Shown here piece after piece: positions 11,401 through 23,400 of a DNA stretch of 48,458 nucleotides (the first letter of the stretch is position 1; every line of letters starts with the position of its first letter). The position numbers and the translations under genes were made by a program. Source of the stretch: Lenisia limosa. Lineage: Eukaryota > Breviatea. The DNA is taken from positions 1 to 48,458 of the forward strand of contig LPNZ01009003.1 in assembly GCA_001655205.1 (NCBI GenBank), read 5' to 3'. The notes under the pieces were generated by a model that was given only the letters and a program-made list of their open reading frames with translations, searched no databases and had not been told where the DNA came from.

Positions 11401-14400
11401 GGTATGGGTTTGGTTCTAAATACTCTTTTTAAGCATTACCAATTGTAACATAGATATTCACTATCTTGAATAATTGTATTTTAGGCTTCAGTCGAACATC
11501 GCAGTCAATGACTTCATGCATTTGGGATATCCAGCGGTATTCCTCTTCGTTAGACTCCTCCCTTCACCAATGCCCAAGTCCTTCCCAGGTTTGCTCCTTT
11601 TTATTTCACATGTTGCATGTGGGATATGAGGTGACGCGTCATCGGAATATCATATACTAGCTATAATGAGAAAATATGAATACACCACTTTTAGGATCAT
11701 TTTCACACGTGTGAACTATCATTTTCCACGCAGTGATATCCACTCGTATGTAATTAACCGACAAGTCTCCATGACACTTTGATACACGGGATTAACCCTC
11801 GTGTTATCTTCGCTCATCATTTCATAAGTGGATATGGGTTATCATATGTCATCAAAGATATATCATATCATAGGTGTACTATTTATGCTATGTCGTAACC
11901 ATAGTGTGCAGCCAGATATTACCTTGTTTTATTTCTCATTTCTACATGCAAATTGATTTCGCTCCATGACCCCTCCAGAGTCTTCCTTTGGTTGTTCGCG
12001 GAGTCCAGAGCTGCGTTTGTGATTGGGGCACATATGCATCTGAGTCATCTGATTCCTGTCTGTCTTGTCCTGCTGGCACTATCCGCGGCCCCTCCACTGG
12101 TTTGCGTAAAAGGCGCATTGGAATAATACAAATATGTTTTCTACAATGTCACGTCCCCCTAAACCCACCAATGCATTTTGACGGATTATCACGGCTTTGA
12201 TGCAATGCCTGGGTTGGGTTCCTGTTTTTCTTGTTTCACTATGCAGTCCCATTTCACTCATAGTTTGACAGGTCCATGGTCGGGGTGTATCCCTTGTAAT
12301 CCCCTGGTTACCATTGACAGCATTTCATGCACTCTGCCAAACGTTATTGGAAGCTATGTCCCCTCCGGCGTTGTGGCGACGAATAACAACACGTAACAGG
12401 GCAGTGCAGTTTTAGAACAATTTTTTCAATGTTTTTGTGTATTTCGTGTTTCAGTTGCTGTTTGAAGTCTTTTGTATTTCGTATTTCAGTTGCTTGAAGT
12501 CTTTTGTATTTCGTATTTTAGTTGCTGCTTGGATGCAATAAACCCATTATTTATATATTTCTTCTTTTCTAATCTTCAGGCGGTGTCCTGCAGGCTCTTA
12601 CCGCCAACCAACAGAATGCATGGTTTGGGGGGGTTCTGGCCTCCTAATGTTCCTGTTTTGACGTGAGTCTACGTTTTGCTTTGCGATAATATGTTGTAGG
12701 TGGCCGACACTGGTTTTTTTGCTGACGGGTACGATTCCAGCCCCTGCCCCATCGGACAGTTTAACCCTTACAAGGGTGCAGATGAATGCTTAAATGTAGG
12801 AAATGATGCCTTAAATATTGTAATAATACACATAACGTATCAATAATACAGAAAATTTGAATAATTGAAATCCCATATTAATAGTTTCAATGGTGGCATA
12901 ATTGAATAAGTGGTAGAAATATCACACGAATATCCCAAAACCAAAGCGTATGCGTATGATATCACATTCTTTAGCTTCCGAACAATACAGTTAACAGCAT
13001 TGCTCCTTACACGACTTGGAGGTGCGAAGATGGCTTTGCAGGAGCTGACTGCTCCACTCGTGCAACAAAGGTTTGGGGCATCCCTCCGTGGCGTGTTGTT
13101 TGCTTAGTCTTGAACTCACTTTCAAGAGCTACTACACCACAAATAACGTCTTACGTCACGCCCCACTCTATGCCTATTCTGACACTGATAATGCCGTAAG
13201 AGGGTATTCAACTGTGTTCTTTTTGGCTTTCTTTATTTGCTTAACATTATGATGATGTTTCTAGGATACGTCTACATTAAAAACCTGTCCCTCCCCCCTC
13301 ACCGGAAGGAAATTGCTCTATGATGGCATGCGAGATTCATTGAGACACGCGTGTTTCTGTGACTTCGGCCAATACGCCTTCCAAACGAGTGAAATGGAGG
13401 TTGAATGTCTGACTGCCCCTGCCGATATTGTGGGTCTTAATATGGGGATTTTGCTGATTGAAATTGAACCCCCGTCATTCTTGTTGAAATGCGGCTCTTG
13501 CTTCATAACAATTTTATTCATGCATTGTTTAAACCTTTTTGTTTGATAATGATTGTTTAAACCTTTTTGTTTGATAATGCATTGTTTTAACCTTTTTTTT
13601 GATAATGCATGTTTTAACCTTTTTGTTTGATAACAGAAAACTTATTAGCAAAACGAAACAACCACGAGGAAAAACGAGGGGTAATTCGAATGGACAACAC
13701 TGGAGTCGAGATTTTTCGACTTTCCAGTAGTTTTTGGAAACATACAGTAATTTCCTAGGGGAATTTTTTCTTTCTTTTCTACCGCAACGGTGACCCCCTC
13801 CCTCAGCCCATACACCATCGTATCACTCGAGATATGTGGGTGGAGCCTTGTCCTGTCGGAACAAGAGGACACACAAGTCTTGAGTATTGTGTACCTTGTG
13901 ACCTGCCTTATGAAATTGCCGACGGTGACAATAAGGTGATTGGAATCTTAGATATTGTGATAGATATGACATGGCGTTATTATTAACTTCAATAAATCAC
14001 AAGTCATATCTCATGGTTACATATCACAGACGAGATAAGGCAAAAATGTCTATTTTTACACTAATACATTGACTGATATCAAATATCTCTTTATTTAAAC
14101 TAGTTTCAAGCCATTATTTACAGCTCATCATTGACTCTGTCGCAGGCTTTGAAGGTATCTAACACATCTCAGTATGGCTGCATTATAGCCCCAGGCTTAG
14201 ACGCTTCAGGCACACCAGTTGACCGATTACATTACGCTGTCAACGGCTCGGTTTTCGCCTATAACCCCGACGACAACTGCATGGCCGTCTTCGAGGGCTC
14301 TTCCTTGTAAGTTAATATGAGCTTTGTGGCATACTATTTGTCAGAGTGTGATATGGGGTCAATGGGCTCTTTGTTTCAAGCAAGCTGTATGTTGCATACT

Positions 14401-17400
14401 AAATATTCCAACAGTTGAACAGTCATATTAGGATCTGACCACTCAGAAATGACTGTGTGTGCAAAGCTGGCTATTTTTGGATGTAAGCAGGGGAGGTGGG
14501 GGTTCCACGTATTTTTAGCTCATTACCAATATGGAGTATACATATAATATGTATCACAATGTTAACAAGGTGCATATATACAATACAATTACTATAACCG
14601 TTTGGAATCCCTCCCTTAATATTACAGGATCAACAAGTGCACTCCATGCCCGGAAGGATCTTACAAGTCTCATCAGGCAAGCCTCAATTGCTTGAAGTAA
14701 GCTTATGAGCTTTGGTATTGACCCCAAAGATCTCTCATGTTCGCTCCTTATGCTGTCTTTGCATTAATGTGATATGGAGTGACGCGCTGAGAATCACAAG
14801 AGATTCAAGTTTCTGTCTTAAGACCCAACAAAGCTCTGATTATTTAGATGTCCTCCCGGCTTCGGCCACTCTAATACTGCTGCGACTTCCATCACCATGT
14901 GTGAACCCTGTCCACCTGGGACGTATTGGCGGTTGGGCAAGTGCAACAACTGCGAACAAGGCAAGAGCCTATATGTCAACGGAACTACAGACCCTCGAGC
15001 ATGTGTTTTTGACGGNNNNNNNNNNNNNNNNNNNNNNNNNNNNNNNNNNNNNNNNNNNNNNNNNNNNNNNNNNNNATCTCATTTCAATCACGAATCAACA
15101 TGTCTATCAGGGGCACATCCTAGGTATTACCAAATTATTTGTGATCATTTCTTCGGTACTTTTTCTTGCTTTTGAGACATTTTCTTTTCACTCTTCAGGA
15201 CTGGAGCCATTGGGAAGCCTGACATGTGTAAGCAGCTGAGGAGGGCATTTAGGGTGTGTGAGCTGAGGGCATTTAGAGTGTAAACAGCTGAGGGCATTTA
15301 GATTAGATTGAAATTCGAACTTATTGAGTATTCACCTTTTCCAGCCAGCATTTCAGTACTTATACAAGGGCTTTTGTAGATCATGTGAACCAGGTGGGTG
15401 CTTATCACTTGAACTGGTTTTAATATCCGTTGTCAAATTTTCATCTCCATAATGTATACCACTTGTAATTATGTATACGTACAATAAACACAAAATTTGA
15501 TATTGAGATACCATGTATTTGTCTTACACAACCCCACATGTAATTCTGTACCCCTCTCAAGAACTTACACAACCCCAAATATGTTTCATATAGTAATTAC
15601 AGAAATCCTGACATTACAAGGAGAACTCTATACCGATCTTGTTGGTAGCTATTGTGTCCACCCGCCTATTGACCACACCGTCAATGAATTAAACGAGATC
15701 ATCCCATGCCCTCCTGAAGGTTTGTCTAACTTCCAAAATATGCTCCATCGATGTCGTTTTTTCTTTAGGTTCAAATGATCGTGGTTGCTCACGATTTTGG
15801 TATCTTCATGTAACTCTTTAGCCCCGTTTTCGACCGCAGGCACCTGCAAACCGTGTCCAGTTGATCGTGCAATTGACACTTATTATGGCTGTGTGGCCAT
15901 GTCTCGGCTTGGAGTATGCGGGATACGAAAGATCACTTTTACTATCCACTATATAGTTATATCCTTATATGATAGGGGATTTGATGAACTGAATCCATAG
16001 ACTGTGTGACAATTCAGGAACACTTCAGTAGTCCTCAGGGACGTGTGGCAGACTTTAGGTGCAGTGAAAGCACCCATCTAATCCGTGAGTTGATGGATGC
16101 TGCTATGCTTTACAAATATTTTTGATCGATTCATGATATCATATAATAATCTCTGTATAATAGCATACTGATCCTATCCCTCCAGATCAAGGGTTCGCTG
16201 CGGACATGATGTGCGAATCATGTCCTCCTGGCGCCTACCCCAATTCTCTCACCAACGAATGTCTTCCTTGCCCTGAAGATAGCTTCTGCCAAACAGGCAA
16301 AGAAGTCACACCTTGTCCCCCAATGGTTGATACCAGTACTGCCGTAAGACCTTTTGTCAACATGGTATGCACCAAGAACTATATTTTAGCAATTTGTCAC
16401 CGCATTGAGTTGAAAATGAATGGAGTTGGTTTCAGATATAATTTCAAAGATTCCAGTGTAATAATCCCTAATCCCAAAGGCTGCCTGCTCACATACGTCA
16501 GTTCCCCTGCGTAATGGGCTGTTCGGCTGTCAGCCAGGTTACCTCGTTAGCGGCCAAGAATGCGTGGTCGCTCCGAATGGAAGTACGTTGGTTCAATCTA
16601 CAGATTTCAATGGATAGGGTTCTTTTTTGTATACCATTAGAGCTCATGCAACTAAACAGATTACTTGTGTCTATATGAAATTGCAAATGAAAGCATAATG
16701 CATTTAAGCGGTGTCTGACGGCTTCGTCACTGCGCCATGCGATGGAGGTCGGCTGGTTTTCCACCAGGGTGGACTTGATGACTGTTTGTGCCCCCTCAGC
16801 CATGAGTGGACCGGGTCAATTTGCGACAAAATTGAGGCTTATACCAAACGTAAGCCAAAATGGACATGAATATCAACGGTTTATAGAGCTCATTCAGGCT
16901 GTTACCGAAGCATTGCGAGGAGTATTATTTTCTGATTCCACGGAATAGATGTACTGAACTCTTGTCCTCTCAAAACCCCCCATTAACAATTGAATACATA
17001 CCGTATTGTACACCTCAACTGCCGACCCTTCCAGTCACATGTGACCTCTCTCCAGCATACTTCCCGAATCGAGGGGTGCGTATGAACTGTCCTGTTGGGT
17101 ACACGTACTCGGGGGCAGGCGACTGTAGCGGCCTCAATAAAGGAACTGGACATGGAGGCTTCTTAAAGTATGTAGTATTGCTACCACATGCATAACTTTT
17201 TTTAATGATTGTTCTTTGTTGTGGGTGTCATTTTCTCCTTGTACGTAATAAGAAGGAATTGTGACATTGAAACCCAAGGTTGTTTGTTCAATATTTGTTG
17301 TTCCATAACTTGAACACAGTGATGTCAACCACACTTTTGCAGCTAAATACTGTTTTGATTTTACCATTTTAGCTGCCGTTCAAAAAATCAGTATCTCTCC

Positions 17401-20400
17401 CTCGACAACACCCATTGTGTGACAATAAAGAACAGTCGAACCCCCGCTGTCGAGTGAGAAAGGGGCATGCTCCTCCCGCCACCAAGTGCTTTGATGTATG
17501 ATCAGTTGATTTTTCAGACAAAGCGTGGCAGATATCAATGTTTGTCCCGCTGCCCACTACTTCAACGAAACGGCAATGGAGTGCATTCTCTGCCCACCCG
17601 GTGAGACTCATTCGAAGAATCATCGTGTTTGTTTTGGTACAGACAATATCAGACAGTTTGTGTGGTTTCTTTTGTGACTGAACCATTGGAAGCTAACCCT
17701 CCTCTACCCCTCCTAACAACTCCAGGTACAACCATCAATGACATTACGAGAACGCATCTCAACTGCGAAATATGCCGCAGTCTTCTAGAGCCAAACTGCA
17801 ACTGCTCGTCCACTGACCAGTTCTGCTACTTCAACGGTTTCAGAGAACTCACAAACATGGAGCATCGAAATGTACGCAGCTGATACTTCAGAGAATCGTT
17901 AACACTTCTTATTTTGAGATATAATCAACTGCCCTTCATTTTGGAAGAGATATCTTAAATATACATCAACATAATCTTGTTTTTATTGAACAAGGTAACT
18001 TTGTTCTCTTTTGAATGAACAGACAGAAACCCTAACACCACCAGGTTAACGATATCACCATAACTGGCTGCTGGAAGGACAAGCACCTGATGGAATTCCA
18101 TGAATACTCGGGGTGTGGCTGTCCGTCGATCTTTGAATCTGATGAGAATGGCACATGTTATGTGAGCTGAACTAATACACTGCATATCACGTGGTATCAT
18201 ATGTTATCCTATATAATAGGTAGTTGTACCTGGCGCAGTAGCATCATAAGGTTATGTAGTATGCGTACATATCTACAATATTGCATCATATTGTATTATC
18301 ATATAATATAGTGCTATGACATGTTGATTAGTGACACTTAAAGGAACATGAGGTAACGGATTAGATATGTGCCGCTGACCAGAAGACAACTGACTCATAT
18401 CCATACTGTGAAGCCTGTCCTCAATCCACTGCGTCCCATCAGATTTCAGATGACTGTTTTGGTTGGTTACACTTCGGTTCGGGTGATCTATCACATCCAA
18501 CAAATATCGTGTTATATAATGACGCCATTATTTCAACTCATTTGTTAGTTGAAGGAAACACAATGCCGTTTGGTGTAGCGATTTCTAAAGATCGAACCAG
18601 TTCCAGCTTTCCAGTTATAAACATTAGTAGATCAGCAGCCAACCTCATCTTTTAGCATGCTCACTGAACTGCAAAACGTGCAGCAAGTATCCACACCTAT
18701 GCACTTCCTGTCTTGGTACTGGCGAGTCGCTTGTCCTGCACGAGGGTGTTGGTGGCTGGAGATAAACTGATTCTATCCATTGTTATGCTTTAATTTTCCT
18801 TTTCCCATTTCTTTTTTGTTGCTGAAACGACGTCCTACTGCAGTGAGTTATTTAGTCCTACTGCAGTGAGTTATTTAGTCCTACTGCAGTGAGTTATTTA
18901 GTGGCTGAAATGAACCCAAACGTGTAATTTACACCTTCAGACGTGTAAGCGTGACTGCCCCGCCTTCACGTTTGAGGATACAAAAAACAAAACCTGTCTA
19001 GGTTCGTTTTGTTTTGTAACCACGTGAATACCCCTGATCTTGTGAAAGTGGATGTAGCAATTTCTTAAATAATCATGAAGCCCTCTTACATGATTGTAGA
19101 TTGCCCTGAAGGATGCATTAATTGTACTAATGCGACGCACTGCGACCTTTGCGACCAAACTGTGGGGGAGTCAATGCCATCTCAGTGAAATTTTTACTTT
19201 GAAACAAGAAATTATTTATATATAACATTTACTACTATATATAGGGCAGCTTTAATAGTAGTTTTGTGAATTGGACATAATTGAAATCCAACAACGATAA
19301 ACCAGCAAATGGCCTTGGCTTGACAAATCATGACTCTCAAGACCCACGTCTTCTCGGTTGACGGTTCCGAATGTGTGGAGTTCCATAAGTGCCCATCGGG
19401 ATACTACGGCCCTCGTTCCTCATCATCTCTTTCGCCGCTCTATTGCTCCAGTATGCCCGACTACTGGATTTTATACTCTTTAATAGGTGACTATTGTCAG
19501 TGGATTTGAATTGGAAACTGTTATATTTCCTCCTATTAATGCTGTAGAGCAGCCATTGGTCGTCGGCTCAAGTGTCGTCGGAACCGTGGTTGCTGGACTG
19601 CCGTTCAAGGTCACTCTCCGACTCAATGACACGGCACCAGTAGATGGGAATCAAGGCCAGATCGAATGTTTTTTTTCAGGCAGACGTTTATTCTGTATAG
19701 CTATTCTACTGTGGACTTTCCGACAACCCTGGCCTGTTGTTTATCTGCATCTCAAATCCTTGCGAGTATGACAGGTGTATTATGCGTATCATATAATATG
19801 ATATCCTATGTATGAGAGATAATACCCGCAAGCAAAGCAGGGTATTCTATATCATATTTTGCCGTTTAACTTAACACTCTGACTTTTCAGCGTTGTGGTC
19901 ACGCCTTTGGATAGCGGTTTGATTGGATGGGATTTTGCAATACTTCAATGTTGCATATCGGATCAGTTTATTTTGTAATAAAAGTGTAGAAACAACGGGA
20001 TCCTGGAGTGTGTACTTCGCATGTACCAATGACCTACTGGCACCGCCTAAGATATCTGGTCCTTCAACAAAGGTATGCTGTTTATCCAGTGAATATTCGC
20101 ACCACACATAGCTGTTTGTTTGCCTGTTTGGAATATTATTGTGAGCATTACAGTGATACTAAATGATTTTGCATCCAAATTACCAGTATGGTAAGGTTTA
20201 TCTTTTATTTTCCTATTACACCTCAAAGAGATTCCATTATTACTTTTACTATGCTCCTATATTCTTAGGAATACTCCTCTCTGACAATCCACAGGTTTAC
20301 AGTGATTCACTCCACCTATACCCACACGTGGTCCCCTACAACACCGAAACGACCTTAGTAGACAAAGTCAGTCACACCGTCAATATTCCCGTCCAGTGGA

Positions 20401-23400
20401 TGATGTAAGCCTGTGTACTGAATCATGAAATATTCTGAGGAATATTTAAATACCTGACAATATTATGTACTTTTTTCAAAGTGACATTGTTCTTAACCTT
20501 ATCTCCCCCAGACAGGGAGCTGTTTTGAATACGACAGAACCTATGAAAGTGAATTTCACTGATCTCTTCAAAACTGAGTACCACGTGCTCTTTAAATATC
20601 CGTGAGTCCGGCATATTATATTTCACACATCTGTGAACCTTCGATCTTCGATGATTTTCAGGTCCGAAGTTAACAACATTACTTGAAGAGTTTTTTGAAA
20701 TGCGGGATAGTCTTGACCTATTTTCCTTGCGAAATCAGATTGTAAATCTGTCAAGACTTACCTCAGTCACTGTATTCTATTATTATAATATATCATTTGA
20801 TATGATATATAATAGTATATTTTTACTCATATTTTTGAGATCTATTTTATTTCTCTGAGTGATCCTTTAGAAACCAAAAAGATCCTGGAGGGACGGAAGG
20901 TAGTTGGATAGAGTCCCCCGAAACAATTCGACGATTGCCTGTCTTTACCACAAGTTCATCCGAAATGGTTCGTGTTAGCAACACCCTATAGACGTCCCTG
21001 AAGCTTGTGCTTCTGCCAATGACCGTTTTAGGAGTATTCGATTACGTTTACTAGTTCTGTGGTTTACCTTGAGTTTTCAACAGTTCCCCCCCTCGACGAC
21101 TTTCAAGGCGCTTGCTTCTTCTCTCTCACGGGTATGTATTAAATGCCTTCAATTATACATTCTACTTGTGATCATTATGAACGCGGTGTTTATCAATTAT
21201 TTCTTAGACAAGTTCGCAACCCTCGGGGTAGCTATGAGTCAGCCAGTCCAACCGATTATCCAGCACAGTGGTAATGGTGAGGCCTGCCACGTACTAGTTA
21301 TCGTCCAATCGGTGTCACCTTTTATTTTTGGTTTACTATAATCCTTGAATAATGATCTTGACTTCCCCCATAACCCAGTAGGAGGCGGAAGGTGTGCTCT
21401 ACCGCTGCTGTTGTCTTCTGCCGTGGAGCTAAAGGTGACCAACACTCGTGATATGCAGAAGTTACACAGTTTAAGCTGATCAAATTCTTACACACATCCG
21501 ATTGCTATAACCAGCAATAGGTTACCTTGAAGTTCTACAAAGCAAACGACAACCCATACGCGGTTCCCAATAACTTAAGGGACGAGCTCTTTGTTGACGA
21601 CACTCCGGTTCCCGTCGCCTTTGGTGGTGCACAGTTTTTGCCCCATCTGACGCTCTGTAAAGATACCCCGGTGAGGGTGATGTGTAATTATTGTTGGTGT
21701 AATGCGTCTTGAACTAAACATTTGACTGTATGTTCATTTGAATATATCTGCTGCTAAACAATCTTAGGTGTTTTCTGACATCTACCCTTCGTCATGCCCG
21801 GAAGGAGTGTGTGAAATTGTGGTCATTGGGGCTCACTTCGTAGACCTGTGGGGGGTGGTGATGTTTACTGCTATATGTATATGATATGTACATACATGTA
21901 TGTGTGTATAAGTTGGCGAAAACAGCGTAACCTCCCAGCATTCTGAAAGTCGAGATTTTCTCAGCCGGCATCGCTGTTCCTGATACCTCAATAAACGTGG
22001 CAATGCTCAGCCCCGAGGTATGCTATCTTTTCTTGCGTTGCCGGCAGCACCATCACAATTTTATCACCCCTCACCAATTAGGTTCTCAAAGTGGCCTTCA
22101 ATATGGCCGCTATGCCTGATGTCAGTATCTGCATTTCCACATGCTTCACTTCGTGCTTGTGGGACGACGGGATTTGATAACGCTGCTGAACAAGACACGA
22201 TGGGATATACTTGCATCAATGCATCCTTTTAAGTGTCATATTGATGCCTGGTTACTACTGGAGTCTAATCATTTTAACATTTAGTGACTTTTCGGTGACA
22301 AGCCAACCGGCGGGTTTAGAGGTGGCCGTTCCTATCGCATCGCAAGTTGCTATGACGGCTGATTACATCTCACCTCCACCTGAAGTGCAAATTGTGGGGC
22401 TTGTTGAGAATGTCACCTTGTTTTGCAAGCCATCTCTATTACACCTGGGTTATTGGTCATCTTTTAATCGCAACTGAGCTCTGCCCTTTCTGTGATACTC
22501 TTTACGGATCAGATTGATAGCGAAGGGTCGCACATCACGACGTTTGATTCAATGGTGACAATGAAAGTCTCACCCACACCGGTCCTCCTAAAAGGCGACA
22601 AAATCCCTACAGTGGTAAGAGGCACGTAACGTTTGCATTATTCGTCATCAAAAATTGACTGAGGGGCATAATGTGATGTCCCAGAGAAACCCTTTCACAC
22701 CCATCTAGTCCAGGACCAATTTGATAACCCCCAGAATGGCCGTGCAGTCTTCAACAACCTTCAGTTTGCTCCTGACGCAGGGATAACACACCAGGTTGGC
22801 CGGGTCTCTCTTGTTTTATATCTGTTGTTCACTCTCTTTTGCTTCTTGAGACGCTTCTGTCGTTTTCAAGAACTAACTGACCAAAAAGGTTTCGTTCACC
22901 TTCGAACACTCCCACAACGCTACAAAGAACCCCACTGATGTCATTGGGATGTATTGTCAAGACCTGATGCTCAACTCAGTCTTGGTGAGTACTCCTGTCC
23001 CTTGTTGGTCAATATTCTATCACACCATTACGTATCAGCAAATGTGCTCTCATGACTTCAACATAGTATTTGACAAGCTTAGGGAGAGTGGCCTATTGGA
23101 GGTGAAATTGCGTGTGTCTGTCCTCCAGGTATGACGTTGCCCCAGTGGCGTCATAGTTCAGACTACTTCACCACTTTTCTTCATGAACGGCTGACGTTCT
23201 AGGTTATGAATACAACTCCGGGCTCCACCAATGTGACCTTTGCTCTATCGGTTTGCGCTTATCTGACATGCATAGTCTGTGCTCCGGGTGAAAGGATTAT
23301 TGGAATCATAAAAAAAAAAGGAATATTTGAGAGATAACTAAACATAGTTAACCTATCACTTTGCTTCTGTGTTTGCAGCTGCCACGTCACTGCCACAGAT

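Larger units (their letters stand above)
7883..19200 (+). other. First cysteine-module array of the giant protein
   Basis: About 45 consecutive exons encode short modules with the pattern CxxCxxG plus a following CxC or CxxC. Examples: CDRCLPLEF and CVPCPAGEVPDPDG (8560-8690), CEAGYYLFGICNICPIG (8900-8950), CECPAGYEPKADG (9520-9557), CNPCPAGMW (10410-10440), CEPCPPGTYW (14897-14930), CESCPPGAYP (16209-16240). This is the GCC2/GCC3, TNFR-like disulfide-knot style. Within it lie EGF-like pieces (CEDGFAGADCS near 13030; CLCPLSHEWTGSICDK near 16790). Toward the end (18659-19190) the spacing changes to CSLNCKTCSKYPHLCTSC and CPEGCINCTNATHCDLC, which is the furin-like cysteine-rich pattern. All should be extracellular and disulfide-bonded. 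Confidence 0.85.

Noticed and set aside
11694-11842. tRNA or snoRNA in the intronic element
   Set aside because: The reverse strand of copy B has GGGTTCATCCC, which looks like a T-arm, but no matching acceptor, D-arm or anticodon stem can be folded, and no clear C and D boxes are present.
19672-19770. Twelve-nucleotide intron (GT-T8-CAG) in the giant gene
   Set aside because: Tempting because of GT and CAG, but the continuing frame after it is not better than read-through and the length is implausible; the region is left unresolved.
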